A DNA stretch of 64,000 nucleotides from Sorex araneus (GCF_027595985.1 NC_073305.1:176650589-176714588); one strand, 5' to 3'. Positions 49,690 to 62,711 are shown, counted from the stretch's first letter. Made by a program: numbers and translations. Notes: a model not told the origin generated them from the sequence alone.

Positions 49690-51140
49690 TTTCCAAACAC
49701 TGTTTGAAATGTTTGCTTTGGTTTGATTTGGGGGCCATAGCTGGTATTGTCCAGGGAATACTCTTGTAGGTTGTGCTCAGGGGTCACTCCTGGTGGTGCT
49801 CAGGGATGCTCCTATGCAGTCCTGGGGTAGATCTAGCCTGGCCTCCTGCTTGCAACGACTCCAGCCCGTTGAACACTCTCACTGCACTAGTAAAAAGTAT
49901 TTAAAATAAATTTCAGCTTTAAAACTGAAATTTATTGTTTGTGAATTTGACAGATTGTCAGAATTTAATAAGAATATTGACACAGTTAAAGGAATAGATG
50001 TGTTATTTTTAAAAAAGATTTCTGAAGATGCTGTCTTAAATTGGACAATCCCTTAATTGTTTGATCCATTTACTAGTTCTGTGCAGTTTATATAAAGGAT
50101 GCAAAAATCTAAGTAAAAATTCAGTACCGTTATAGTGATGTAGGCAGGTAGATAGGGAAAGGCCCTTGGTGATGAAACTTAGATTAGCGAAGTCTCTGAG
50201 AAGGAGACAAGACCGGATGAGACCTTGAACAGTGGACCTGAGGAGATTGGACCCCTCCCCATGAAGGAAATTCCTCAAATTCCCTCAGACTTCTCCCTTA
50301 ATCTGATTAACTTTAGTGATTCAGCCCAAAGAAGCCCATCACCACTTCCAACCTCCCTGGTAACCTCCTTAGCAAGGAACTTTGGGGGCAGGTTAGAGAA
50401 ACCCTATAAAAGCCATCTTGAACAAAGCAAGGTATAAGGCATAAGGCACGTGCCTTGCACACACAGCTCACCCCAGTTTTGTTCCCCAGCTTGGTCCCCA
50501 GCCCTGCACCCGGTCCACCAAGCACTGCCAAGAATGATCCCTCAGCACAGAGTGCGTCTTAGTGTGTTTGGTTTTTTGTTTGGGGGACACAGCGGTACTC
50601 AGGGTCTATTCTTGGCTCAGGGACCTGCATATGCAATGCAAGGGATCAAACTGGGGTTATTCACATACAAGGAAAGAGCCTTAACTTTTGGACACTCTCT
50701 CTAGCACCCCACAAGAGTTCTCCTAAGTCTAAACGAAACTTTTTAACTTTTCCTCTATTTATTTTTATAACATGATTTACTCCTAAATATCACAAGCTTC
50801 TTAATCATTATAATTCATCCTATCTCAAATACTATCTCAAAATACACTCTCAAAATCACATCAGTATGCATTATACAGAATAAAAACATTCTCAATTAAA
50901 TTGGCATGTTGCCAACTCTAAGATGCATTAAATTATAAAATGTAAATATTAAAAACGAATGAGAAAAGGGTTTTTTGTTTGTTTTTGACCATACCTGGCT
51001 ATACTCAAGGCTGACTGATACCAAGGCTCAGGGATCACTCCTGACAGGGTTCAGGGACCCATACGGGGTGCCGAGGACTGAACCTGGGCTGGCCATTTGC
51101 AAGAAAAGCCCCCGAACCTCTATGACTATCTCTCTGGACC
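49690..51140. repeat. Old SINE pieces, no gene seen
   Basis: Worn SINEs at 49690-49865 (minus), 50430-50550 (plus), 50565-50705 (minus) and 50975-51140 (minus); the rest is A+T-rich and unrecognised. Confidence 0.5.
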
Positions 51141-51567
51141 TGTAAAACGTCATTTCTACTTTGTGTACCACCGTTGTCCAATCTCAGAATCTTATTTCCA
51201 CATTTCCTTTCATTCTGTGTATTTAATGCCATGGTCCTTTTCACCTTAATGGCTTCCACTTTATATTGACAAAGACCTTTATCTATACAACCTGTAAACA
51301 GTGAATTATACTCACAGAATTAGAACTAATTAGGGAAAACCTGAATCTTGAGGATAGATGAAAAATATTAGCAAAACTATAAAGCACCAGAATTTTGTGA
51401 AGAAAAAAAGAGCACATATAATCAAAATGAGAGACTGAGAAAAAGTGACTGGAACAGAGGAAGGGACAAAAACAGGGTCATGTAAACTGGCCTGAGACAA
51501 ATGCAATATGAACAGCTGATTGAAGTTTTCAGTATGGAATGGCTTATTATTTAAATATTCCCTTGAA

Positions 51568-51952
51568 TTAGTAGAAATAAGTACCAGGAGGTTGTCCCCA
51601 TGGCTTGGAGGCTGGTCTCTCATTCTGGGCAACTCAGAGAAGGGAGCACCAAGTAAAATGTGGTCGGAGGTCATGCGGGGGAAGGGTGATGCATGCCGAA
51701 TATAGACTAGAGATTGAACACAATGGCCACTCAACACCTTTATTGCAAACCACAACACCTAATCAGAGAGAGAGATCAAAAGGGAATACCCGGGGCTGGA
51801 GAGATAGCACAGCGGGTAGGGCGTTTGCCTTGCACGCGGCCGACCCAGGTTCAAATCCCAGCATCCCATATGGTCCCCTGAGCACGGCCGGGGGTAATTC
51901 CTGAGTGCAGAGCCAGGAGTAACCCCTGTGCATCGCCGGGTGTGACCCAAAA

Positions 51953-51996
<44 letters not shown>

Positions 51997-52221
51997 AATA
52001 CCCTGCCATAGTGGCAGTGTGGGGTGGGGGGAGACGGGACTGGGGAGGGTGGGAGAGATGCTGGGTTTACTGGTGGTAGGGAGTGGGCACTGGTGAAGGG
52101 ATGGGTTCTTGAACTTTGTATGGGGAAAACACGAGCACAAAAATGTATAAAACTGTAACTGTACCCTCACGTTGATTCACTAATTAAAAATAAATAATTT
52201 TTTAAAAATAAATAAATAAAT
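51568..52221 (+). mobile_element. L1 3' UTR fragment
   Basis: GTAGAAATAAGTACCAGGAGG to the A-rich end, with AAATATTCCCTTGAA on both sides (51553-51567 and 52222-52236). It holds a SINE. Confidence 0.9.
51792..51990 (+). mobile_element. Young A-tailed SINE
   Basis: Full SINE with an unbroken A run of about 40. AAAGGGAATACCC flanks it. Close to the family consensus as judged by the other copies here. Confidence 0.93.
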
Positions 52222-52285
52222 AAATATTCCCTTGAACTTCTCTCCCTGCTTTGAGAAGATGTATATTTGGTCTGACTAGACTAAC

Positions 52286-52309
52286 ATGACATGACATGAC
52301 ATGACATGA
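52286..52309. repeat. ACATG short tandem repeat
   Basis: Five perfect five-base units. Confidence 0.8.
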
Positions 52310-52394
52310 ATCTGGCCTGAACTAACAAGCACTATCAAGAGAAATAAGCATGTTTCCTGTCCTCAAAAATCACACACTGGGGGACCCTCTGCTC

Positions 52395-53360
52395 CTAAAG
52401 ACTTTGATTCCAGAGGTCTTCTAATCCTTTTTGGCACCGAGAGCGGCTTCTTACAGCAATGCATTGGGACTGTGAGCTGGGCTGCAACTCCGCACTGCCT
52501 GGGGATGGGTTTTTCCTCTCCATCCTGTTTTTTTGCATGGAAAATGGCGGCGGCAGCAATATCCACGTGGCGAGAGCCACCTTCTAAGACTCCTAACCTA
52601 GAGGTACGGTTTTTGCAGTTTTGTGGCTCATAGGCAATCATGGGAAGCGGGCATTACCAGCACGCCCTCGGCCCAGATAAGATCCAGAGCTGCTGAGCGC
52701 GAAACGGACCCTATGCTTCAAAGACTTTGATTCCAGAGGTCTTCTAACCCATTTTGGCACCCAGAGCAGCTTCTTACAGAAATGCATTGGGACTGTGAAT
52801 TGAGCTAAACTATCAGAAATCCAAAACTGCAAGGCCGCTGTCGTGGCCGTGTGAATTTATAGTGTCTTCATTCTCAGCAATGAAAAGAAATTATTAAATG
52901 ATGCCTTTTCAGCAGGCCTGATTGTTAGGGGAAATTCCAAACAATAATAGTGAGTTCTCTATTAAAATATTGAATGTATTCAAAGTATAGAGAGAATGAA
53001 GTGAAGATCATCAGCCACTTAGGTGGGGACTGGGTGGGAGGGTGATATTTTGGGGTGTCTGGTGGTGGGACATGTGCACTGGTGAAGGGATGGGGGTTCA
53101 ATCATTATATGACTGAGACTTAAACCTGAAAGCTTTGTATTTTTTTTACAGTAATTTTTTTTATTTTAATTTTTTTGGTCACACTTGGCGATGCACAGGG
53201 ATCACTCCTGGCTCTGCACTCAGGAATTACCCCTGGCGGTGCTCAGGGGACCATATGGGATGCTGGGAATCGAACCCGGGTCAGCCGCATGCAAGGCAAA
53301 TGCCCTACCCGCTGTGCTATCGCTCCAGCCCCTTCACGGTGATTTAATAAAATAAAAACT
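52395..53360 (+). mobile_element. GC-rich-head retroelement, copy 3, with internal duplication
   Basis: The block AAAGACTTTGATTCCAGAGG recurs 323 bases apart (52397 and 52720) with its neighbours. Then come GGCCGCTGTCGTGGCC, AATAATAGTGAGTTCT and the L1-like end. A SINE (53150) splits the tail. Confidence 0.6.
53150..53331 (-). mobile_element. A-tailed SINE
   Basis: Full reverse SINE in the tail of the preceding element. Confidence 0.88.
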
Positions 53361-54760
53361 TAAAAAAAATCACACACTGGCTCAAACTACCATGACACCT
53401 TCATGTCACCACCATGACACCTTCCCACCACCATATTTTGCATGTTTTCATCCCAAACCCCAATCCCTGCCCCATAGCAGAACCAAAAATATTTATTTTG
53501 TATTGGTTGTTATGAATCAACCACGAAAACTGCTCCAAAAACTTCTCCATTTTAAGTTAGTCTTTTTATTTTTCCCTTCCTCCTACCAATTGTCTTTTTT
53601 TCATTTCTTTTGAGCGTCTCAGGTGGTGCTCAGGAGGCCCGGGCCATTCCTGGGTGGACGGTTGTCCACTGCCCGCACTGTTCAATGCTAGTCCTGCTTG
53701 GGACCCGCACACTCTTGGGCTCGGGGCCCACACATGTGGATGCTCAGGAGGCCTGCGGCGCTGTGGATGGAGCCCTTCCCCTGTGCTCTCTCCCAGGCCC
53801 TGACGGTCAGCAATTAATATGCGCGTGTGTCCATCTTCAGAACGCTGTAGAGGCACCGTGAGTAAGTTCCCCTGCATCCCAGTGTTGGGGTTTTCCTGTC
53901 ACAGCTCCCTGGCCATCTTTGCTGCTGAGCTTTTGCTGGGGGAAGCCCAGTCTCTGCCTGGAGGAGGGTACGCTGTTGTCAGGGCAGCCGGCATTCTCCA
54001 GCGATTAGCATGGCTCAATGGCCTTGCCACTGCCTGTGGTTGTGGTTTGAGATGAAGGAGAGTGACCCCTGTAGTGTGTGTGACGCTTATTGCTGCATCT
54101 CTGCATTTAGCTCAAAAAAACCCGTGACGCCGCCTGACACTCCGTCCTGTCTAGTCCATGTAAACCACAGATTTCACCTTCCTCTTCCCACCTCATGATC
54201 CACACATAATGCACCTCTTTCTGCTCACATATAAGCACTGTCCTAACACAATAAACTTTATCAGATGACTGAGTCCAACGCCCATGTGGGGACTTCGTCT
54301 TGGTCGCACCGCACGCATGCGTGCACGTGCACAGGTGCACAAGTCTTTGAGCGTTTGTTGCCCTGAACCAACGGACTGTCTCCTCTTTCCCAAAACTATA
54401 TCCGAACACAGCACTGTTGGTATTAAGAAATGCCAGCAGCATCGGAGCCTAGCCCAGTGAGTTCTGCGACCTTAGGGCACGTTGGCCACTCACGTAAGCC
54501 CCAGATCACTCTTTTCTCTCAAGAAACAACGGCAATCCTTTCCTTCCTGGTTGTGCTGAGCATAACTTGTTTATTCACATCCTTGAGCAATGGTCTTGGT
54601 TTTTATCACTGGTGTTCGTTATTTTTCCTAAAAAACTAGGCCACCCTGAATATTTTGTCACTGGATTCAGGTGGAATTTTAGGTTGTTAATTCAGGTATC
54701 TTGCCCAGCGAATTTGTTCCTTTCTATGTTTCTCTCTTCCTTTGGGTTGAGTTATTATGG
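53361..54760. other. No gene recognised
   Basis: Mixed sequence with GC-rich parts near 53640-53780 and a stretch with AATAAA at 54249-54254 and alternating GCATGC near 54312. The class is unknown; an old LTR is possible. Confidence 0.3.
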
Positions 54761-54764
54761 TGGT

Positions 54765-55381
54765 GTTTTGTTTTGTTTTGTGGAGGTGGTGGTGAGCCAC
54801 ACACAGCACCTCTGGAATCCTGGTTCTGCGCTCAGGGATTACTCACTGGTGCTCAGGGACAGTGCTTTGGTGCTGGGAATTAAACCTGGATTCTTTGTGT
54901 GAAGGAAAGTGCTTAGTTTCTGTACTATCTTATTATTCCCTAAGGAGTGTTTATTTATTTTTACTTTTTATATCTAAAACTTTGTTTAAACATTGTGATT
55001 TACAAAGCTGTTCATAATACCGTTGTCTCAGGCATTCAGTGTTCCAGCACCAATCCCACTATCAGTGTGACCGTCCCTCCTCCAATGCCCCCCCCATTTC
55101 ACACCCATCCCCAAGACTTCCCACTTAGCAAGCGCACAATAATTTACTTTGTATCACTTGCTGCAAAATATACAGTATAATTTACTTTGTATTGCTTATT
55201 ACAAAGTAGAGGTACAATGATGGGGGTGTCACACCTAGCGATGCACAGGGGTTCCTCCTGGCTCTGCACTCAGGAATCACTCCTGATGGTGCTCGGGGAC
55301 CATATGAGATGCTGGGGATCTAACCCCTGTCACCCTCGTATAAGGCAAAGGCCCTACCCACTGTACTATAGCCCCAGCCCC
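54765..55381 (-). repeat. Old SINE, retroelement 3' end and a diverged SINE
   Basis: Worn SINE at 54765-54930, A-tailed element end at 54955-55170 (reverse), and SINE at 55218-55381. Confidence 0.6.
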
Positions 55382-55839
55382 TGATGTTAATAAATATTGT
55401 CACCTTGAGGCTTACTGAGCTGCTCGGTGCTAGTTGAAGCTTCCGTGTAATTGTTTTCGCTCATTGAGCTCACTGGGCTTCTATGCAACTTTCCCATCTA
55501 AGTTTTCTGTGCTCCTGCTGGACTGTCAATACTGTGAAAGTTGGAGGTGTCATGTGCTCCAGGAGCCGTAGAGCTGGGACGGACTCAGCAGCTTTAAGGT
55601 TAGTGTAGGAGTACTTTTATACTTGATATTATTTCTAGCACTGGTTTGTTGGTTAAGCCCCTTTGCAGATTTTAAAAATGATCCTCAAGTAGATCAAAAA
55701 CAGGCCTGCAAAGGTGACTCAATGATGGAAGAGGGAATGGCAGTGAGGTGGAGAGAGACTGGGAGGAGAGATGGGAGGGGACAATGGGTGAGGATTGCCT
55801 GTCACTGACTTTGTCTGTTTTGATTTATTTTCTTTTCCC

Positions 55840-55995
55840 CCTTTATTTAAACACTGTGGTTTGCAAAGTTGTTCATGATGCACTTGTTACAGGCATTCAA
55901 TGTTCCAACACCAATCCCTCCACCTGTGTGACTCCCCTCTACTACTGTCCCCATTCTCCCCAGCACCTCCCAAGCCTGCCCCATTAACAGGCACA
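55840..55995 (-). repeat. Old retroelement 3' end
   Basis: TTTAAACACTGTGGTTTGCAAAG and following, as at 5690 (reverse) and 54985. Confidence 0.55.
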
Positions 55996-56056
55996 GAATA
56001 AATTTATTTTATATTGCTAAGGGAATTGTAAAAAAAAACAAAAACAAAAACTTCAG

Positions 56057-56220
56057 GGCTGGAGCAATAGAACAGAGGGTAGGGCATTTGCCTTGCACCC
56101 GGGTTCGATTCCCAGCATCCCATATGGTCCTCCGAGCACTACCAGGGGTAATTCCTAAGTGCATGAGCCAGAAGTAACCCCTGTGCATCGCCAGGTGTGA
56201 TCCCAAAAAAGAAAAAAAAA
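56057..56220 (+). mobile_element. A-tailed SINE with deleted head part
   Basis: Lacks the GCGGCCGAC part between CTTGCAC and CCGGGTTCG. AACTTCAG flanks it. Confidence 0.88.
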
Positions 56221-56609
56221 AACTTCAGTAGAAGAAAATTTGTAAAAATTTTATATCTCACCAGGGGGACATTCAGTCTTTGTCTGAGGGTTTGCTAAGC
56301 TGCTGCTGCTGCGGGCTGAGCCTTCCGTGCTGATGTTTTGCTTTTGGAGCTTAGTGGCTCCTATGTTACTTTTCCATCTTATCTGGTGTGTTCCTGCTGG
56401 GGTATCAGTACTTTAGAGTTTGGATCTCCAGAAATTCCAGAATCTTGAACTGGGCAGTGAGTTTACATGCCAGCAGTTGTGGGATGTGGGTGTGACCACT
56501 GGGTGTCCTGAAGTATGAAGGGCTGGGAGAGACTGCCCGCCTCCACTTCTAGAACACTCCAGAGTTCGCAGCTTGAAGAGTTTATCTCTTCAAGAGTTAT
56601 CTTTTTTTC

Positions 56610-57420
56610 TTTATTTTTCATCTATTTATGTATTTTTAATTTATTTATTGAATCACTGTGAGAACAGTTACAAAGCTTTCAGGTTTAAGACTCGGTCATA
56701 CAATGATGAAACACCGGTCCCTTCACCAGTGCACATTTCCCACCACCAAAAACCCCAGTATACGCCACCCCCAGCCCACACCTTCCCCCTATCTGTGTGG
56801 CAGATGATGTCCACATTACTCACTCTCTACTTTGATATTTCAATACTTCAATATTTTAACACCGGCCCCACCATTGTTATTTGACTTAGATCTGCCAACT
56901 TAGATCTGTGGAAAAGGCAACATTAGACACTTGGTTTTCTATTGCTGATTATGAAAAGCATATGATGGTATTCTGGAATTTTAATAATTAAATCTGCAGG
57001 AATTTCTGCCAAAAGCCGCTGGGATTCGAGATTTGTTTCTGAGTCTCTGGGATCATGGCAGTTCAGCAACTCAATCAGGAGCCAGAGAGGCCCTTCGAGG
57101 GCAGACACTCAGTGTCTCGTTTGGGCGGGGGAGGAAAGGGCCGGCCCCACCCCAGTCCTGTGAGGCCCCACGTGCCTCCTCACTGAGGGCCCAAACCTGT
57201 CTGCCCACTGGCCTCTGGAAGATGGCGGCCCCTGAGCCACCAGGGGGAAAAGGCGGTGGATCCACACCTTTTCCCACTTGGGGTGGCCTGGGACCGAAAA
57301 CCTAATTCGGAGTCCAGATGCATTTCTGCCAAAAGCTGCTGGGTTCCAAGATGTTTCTCAGTCTCTGGGATCATGGCCATTCAGCAACTCGATCAGGAGC
57401 CAGAGAGCCTTCAAGAGCTA
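56610..57420 (-). mobile_element. GC-rich-head retroelement, copy 4, with internal duplication
   Basis: Reverse L1-like end (TTATTGAATCACTGTGAGAAC), then ATTTCTGCCAAAAGC blocks 320 bases apart (57002 and 57322), with GC-rich sequence between. Confidence 0.6.
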
Positions 57421-57711
57421 TCTTGAGGAGTTATTAGAACTGAGATAAATATCAAAGGACACCCAAGGCAGACAGATATTTCAAATGCCTGGTACAAGTC
57501 CAGGTTTTCAACTCTTCTGACCTACCAGCTATATAGGTTGGACTTTCTAACAATCCTTTCTAACAATTCCTTGAATTCTATTACTTTGCTGGCGTGTTAC
57601 TAAAGAATAACACAGACCAGAATCCTACTGCAAGAAGGGCCCAAGTTAGGTTTGCAGGATAAAGAAATAAATTATTAAAAAATAAATTATTTAAAAATAA
57701 ATAAATAAAAG

Positions 57712-58247
57712 GACTCACAAATAAATCTCAGAACAGAGCAACAAGCTGCAGAGATACCCCAGGCACTGTGCCAGGCTGAGCCTTGCCTGGGTCAGCCCAG
57801 AGGGGAGCAGATGAGCCCACCACCCACCTCAACAAAGCCCCAGGAGCCATAAGCTTCCAGAACCCAATTGCTGCCAAGTTCACAGCCAATCTCCTCAGGC
57901 TCAGAATAAGCCTCATACATAAGAATGAATCTACGGGAAAAACTCAAGTGTGCAGGTTTTGTGACCAAAATCTCCAGGATCTCAAGGAGTTAAGGATGGA
58001 AAACCTCCCTGCATCTGCCTCTTCTTCCAGGAGCCCAGAACTGCCTCTGGTGCTATATAAGCTCATTAACAGACGTGATCCAGACTCACAAATAAATCTC
58101 AGAAGAGAGCAACAAACTGCAGAGATGTCTCCGGATCCCAAAGTCACCATCCAGTTAAAAAAATTAAATTCCAGCTCTATTACTATATTTAAAATTTTAG
58201 AATTCCTGGAGTGCAACATCTCATACTCTGCACCACTGGTATAACAA
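57712..58247. repeat. Second copy of the 1143-1700 repeat
   Basis: Adjoins the start of duplication unit 2 directly. In unit 1 the two are about 3.4 kb apart, separated by L1, SINE and LTR-like insertions. Confidence 0.65.
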
Positions 58248-58619
58248 AAGGCTCGGTTGGTAACTGTGGAAACAGTGAGGGAGTCTCACCTTCCCGATTG
58301 CCGCTATACTTCAGGAAGCCTTGGCAGACACACCCATATTTCGCCACCACTGCTATGGAAGCTCACTGACTAGTTAAATATTCTGGATTTTCTAAAGCAA
58401 CATCTCCAAACTCTACAATACTAACATCGCAGTAGGAGCATAGTAGATTGGATGGAAACGTAATATAGAACCAACTAAACTCAGTTAACAAAAACTTTAA
58501 CATTGAGGGCTCAACTAGCAACAACAGCTTAGTAAACCCCCTCAAGCAAGGACTCAATATCCCCATGTGAAATATAACAATTTTCACAAATTTTCACTGA
58601 AATAGTTTTTAATAATTCC

Positions 58620-58830
58620 ATTAGCCATTTAGTGGTAACAAACAAAATAAAATAAATTATGTTGGGCCTGCTACAGGGCCAGGCTCCAGAGGTAGTTGAG
58701 AAAATGGAACAATGGTGGAGGGAAGGTCAAATTTGTGTTGGGATTGGGGTTGGAACATTGAATGCCTGTAACAATTGCATCATGAACAACTTTGTAAACC
58801 TTGGTGTTTAAATAAAATGAGAGGGGGAAG
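58620..58830 (+). repeat. Old retroelement 3' end, partner of 5480-5800
   Basis: Same sequence order in duplication unit 2. Confidence 0.6.
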
Positions 58831-59347
58831 GGTGTGTGTCCTCCCATACATGGGATTAAAGGCTAATAGGAATAGAGGGACCCGTGGTGCAATGTGGAAG
58901 CAAACTAAAGCAGTGGAAAGCTCAGGCCACCATTTTAGTATTTCCATGCTCAATTAAGCAAGTTGCTGTTATAAGGTGTCTATAAATGCTAGGTGATATT
59001 GGAACCTTTTATGTTTTCGCGTGTGCACAAGATAAGTATTTACTTACATTGTCTATTTAGTCCAGGTACACAGTTCCCCCTTCACTGAAGAGGAGAGCCC
59101 TTACTTCAGGCCTTAAGTATCCTGGCATAGCAACAGTCCCACAAGATGGGGCAAGCCCTGAGAATTTGTTCTAATTTGGTTTCTAGTTTCGTAACTACAA
59201 AGTATTCTGAAAGCACTGTTATTGAAGTTTGATGAGAGGATTGTTTGCCTATGTGCAGTCCAGTCTGAGAGCAGCTCAGATCAATGAAGCAAGAGTTTGT
59301 TGCCTTGTTTTTTTAAGAATGAAAGAAGAATAAAAAGCAGAGGGGAG

Positions 59348-59518
59348 GGGCTGGAGTGATAGCACAGCGGGTAGGGCATTTGCCTTGCACATGGCCGACC
59401 CAGGTTCGATTCCCAGCATCCCATATGGTCCCCTGAGCACCGCCAAGAGAAATTCCTGAGTGCAAAGCCAGGAGTAACCCCTGTGCATCGCCAGGTGTGA
59501 CCCCCAAAAAAGCGAAAA
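59348..59518 (+). mobile_element. A-tailed SINE, unit 2 only
   Basis: Full SINE with AAAAAGCAGAGGGGAG at 59332-59347 and 59519-59534. The matching place in unit 1 (about 6230) has no SINE. Confidence 0.93.
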
Positions 59519-59572
59519 AAAAAGCAGAGGGGAGTATAATATAAGTGACATCACCTTTAGTGTTATTCTTTT

Positions 59573-59716
59573 GTTTTGGGGGCCATACCCGGCAGTGCTC
59601 TGAACTTACTCCAGGATCTGTGCTTAGGAGTCACACTTGGTGGTGTTTTGAGATTAAAGTGGAGCCAGCTGAGTGCAAGGCAAGGGCTTTAACCCCTGTT
59701 ACCTCTTCAGCCCAAC
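59573..59716 (-). mobile_element. Old SINE, partner of 6265-6412
   Basis: Same worn copy as in unit 1. Confidence 0.6.
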
Positions 59717-60579
59717 ACTTTGGTCTTCTGTCTTTCAAACTAGTAACACAGGCTTTCCCTGTGTGGACATTATAACAATCAATCAGGAATGTTCTGTGCA
59801 TCCCTGTTTCTGTGGATTTACAAATTTGACATTATCCCTTGTGCCTTAGCTGAAGCAGAGACAAGCCCTGTGATCTGGTAAGGCCCCCTGCACATTCTCA
59901 TAGCCTTATCTTGAGTGGATCCATTGGCAGTAGATACTGTTCCTGTCAGTTGATGAATGTGTGGAGTAGAAGGTCTTTGTCTATTTTTCTCATTGAAATG
60001 ATTAGGGACCAATGGATGGGAGTAGGGTAGCATTCATGAACTCGTCTGTTCCTCACATCAGAGTCAGTTGCCCCGTGCAACCAGGAGTGACTGAGCCCTC
60101 ATCTCTACTACATGAAGACAAGAATGTGGTTTGATTTTCCTCACTGGGGATGATCATGAGATCTTTTGATGAGATAAAGAGAAGTGAGATGAAACCCATG
60201 GAGTGAGGATGGTTTGACCAGACCTACTTTTACACGAAGTGAGGTAGGAAGTCCTCTCGGCTCTTGTACATCTCTGTTTGATGCCTGAGCACACAAAGAA
60301 TTTACAAGAGCCTGGTTTCACACTCCCAGTGAGGGTAATTCAAGTAATTCAATTAGTGAGAACTGATTGAGTAACTGCATGTAACTGATGTAAGTGACTT
60401 CCTATCACTGTGAGGATCAGGGAATGTAACAATGAGTATATAAAGGTCCTGTTTGATGCTGACGGTCACAAAGAATTTAAAGAGCCTGGTCCACTGGGCC
60501 AGTAGGGTAATTAAAGTAATTAATTAGTGAGAACTGAGTAACCACATGTAATACACCTTTGGTTGTTTAAATGATCATT

Positions 60580-60985
60580 TAACCTCACCCTCTCCAGATG
60601 GAGCCCTGGCGACACTGAGCAGCAACTAACGCGGCTCTGGGATGCGGGACTGGGACAACTCTGAACCGCGCGGCCGCAATCTTTTAATGGAAAACTAATT
60701 ATCAAATGCTTCCTTGGTAGTAGGGCTGTCTTTCTTGGGGGGAAACTCCAACAACAATAGTGAGTTTTGTGTTGAAATATGGAACGTAATCAAGGTAAAG
60801 AGAAAATGAAGTGAAATTCATCAGTTATACAGTTGGGGATGGGGGACGGGGGGTATACAGGGATTTTTTGGTGGTGGAATATGGGCACTGGTGAATGGAT
60901 GGGTGTTTGAATACTGTACAACTGAGACATAAACCTGAGAACTTTGTAACTTTCCATATGGTGATTCAATAAAAATTTAAAAGTA
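60580..60985 (+). mobile_element. GC-rich-head retroelement, copy 5
   Basis: CTCCAGATGGAGCCCTGGCGAC and CCGCGCGGCCGC, then the same body as copy 1 and an AAAT-repeat tail. 5'-shorter than copy 1. Unit 2 only. Confidence 0.65.
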
Positions 60986-61027
60986 AATAAATAAATAAAT
61001 AAATGATCATTTAAAACTTTTCATTTG

Positions 61028-61204
61028 GGGGCTGGAGCGATAGCACAGCGGGTTGGGTGTTTGCCTTGCACGTGGCCGACCCGGGTTCTAATCCCAGCAT
61101 CCCATATGGTCCCCTGAGCACCGCCAGGGGTAATTCCTGAGTGAAGAGCCAGGAGTAATCCCTGTGCATCGCCATGTGTGACCCAAAAAGCAAAAAAAAA
61201 AAAA
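61028..61204 (+). mobile_element. A-tailed SINE, unit 2 only
   Basis: Full SINE with A run. TTTTCATTTG follows and precedes it. Confidence 0.88.
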
Positions 61205-61322
61205 TTTTTTTTTCATTTGTTTATTTTATTAGAGAACTGTGATTTATAAATTTATTGATAGTTGAGTTTTAGACATATTACATTTAAACACCAATCCCAC
61301 CACCAGTGTCTTCTTTCTTCCA

Positions 61323-61475
61323 ACAGCAGCATAACAAAATTGAAAAGAAGACATCGGTAAAGATGATGGCAAAAATGAGAATCTTGATTCGATAAGAGTG
61401 CCGAGTGAGGAGAGATGAACTTGTGTTTGGTCATTCTGAAATGACTACAACAGTGAACTTCCTTGCTAATAATTT
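61323..61475 (-). pseudogene. Gene B exon 4 remnant
   Basis: It aligns with gene A exon 4 from LARK onward. The acceptor and the first part of the stalk are deleted, and TGA (61431-61433) falls where gene A has the codon after Ser-Glu in the stalk. Beyond the stop the frame still gives a hydrophobic run and CCCWKK. The TGACAA repeat expansion of gene A is absent. Confidence 0.7.
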
Positions 61476-61926
61476 AGGATTATGCCATTTTATTCACACT
61501 TACTACACCCGATAACTGTCACTGCCACAATGAAGACAATCTAACCTGCTCTGTGCATCTCCTTGAGATGCTAAGAAAGGAAGGGGAAGATGGAATGTGT
61601 TCCACCTCCAGGGGGCTATGTCCAGCTGTTGCTCTTCATTGAACAGACGGAAAAAAAGACACATGAAGGTGAGGAAAGAAGTTCTCTCAGGAGTTGACAG
61701 TTGAGGTGGAATGGAGAGATTCCCAGAAATAGACCAGGATAGATAAAAGTGTGACTAAGAAGTAGGAACAGTAAGAAGAAATGTCAGGAAATAGAATGAA
61801 GCCTCAAGTTGTGGTCAGTATGGTATCTATAGGGAGAGACAAAAATATGAGAGATGAGGAAGAGATGTTAGAATTTGGGAAAGGAATGTGGTAGAGCACA
61901 ACTATGGCCATAATTCTCTAAAAAGA

Positions 61927-61955
61927 ACACACACACACACACACACACACACGCA
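61927..61955. repeat. CA microsatellite, partner of 10578-10614
   Basis: About 13 CA units between gene B exons 3 and 4. Confidence 0.85.
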
Positions 61956-62019
61956 CCCTGAGGGCAAAGGTCAATCTCATCTCAAGAGAACTACTGCTTC
62001 TTCCTTCTCCCATAGTTAC

Positions 62020-62286
62020 CGTTTCTGTCCAGGTGCTCCCCAAACGCCTTGAGCCACTTCTTACAGTCTCCCATGGACATCATCTTTAAGAACCGGATCA
62101 TCTCACCATCTTTCTCCCACTTTCCTTTCAGAAATTTGGTTTTGGGATGTACCATTTCCCATTTTTCAATTTCTGGGCAGAGGAGGAATATGTGTCCATT
62201 AAGGCCAAACTCCCAGAATCCATAGATGTCTCCATCGGGTTTTCTCTGACATGTCAACATTACCTGCAGGCAGACAGAGCCTGCCC
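62020..62286 (-). CDS. Gene B exon 3: open alpha-2 domain
   Basis: The 267-base exon keeps acceptor CCTCAG and donor GTAACT and is fully open. It has SVCLQVMLTCQRK, FWEFGLNG, KGKWEKDGE and MSMGDCKKWLK, with both alpha-2 cysteines. It is one codon shorter than gene A's exon and differs most in the segment after GLNG and near the end (FGEHLD against FWYCQD). It is the best-kept part of gene B. Confidence 0.7.
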
Positions 62287-62679
62287 CTGAGGAGAAGAAG
62301 ACAGACACTGGTTTTATAAATGCTTCGCTTCAGTCATCTCCTTTGAGCTACCTTTTTTGAAATTTAAAAGTATCACAAATCCTCATTATATGTCAATATT
62401 ATAGATTTAAGAGGCTTAATTTGTACCTTGATATGTATAATCTTTGTCATTCCCACCAACAATGATCCAATGTTATCCCACTGCCAAAAGGTGCTTATTC
62501 CTGACCCTTCCTCCTTTATGCCTTGCGTAACCAAGATGGTTTTCTCTCTAAATGAGTACAGATACTATAGGTATATGTGTATATATAATATACATAATAC
62601 ATATACATAAATGCACATAAATATATATACATTTTATACACGTGTTTGTATATATATGTGTGTGTAGATAGATATAATT

Positions 62680-62680
62680 T

Positions 62681-62711
<31 letters not shown>

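Noticed and set aside
61252-61434. A 60-residue minus-strand frame over gene B exon 4
   Set aside because: It is one base out of frame with the gene A exon 4 alignment; the ancestral frame has a TGA at 61431.
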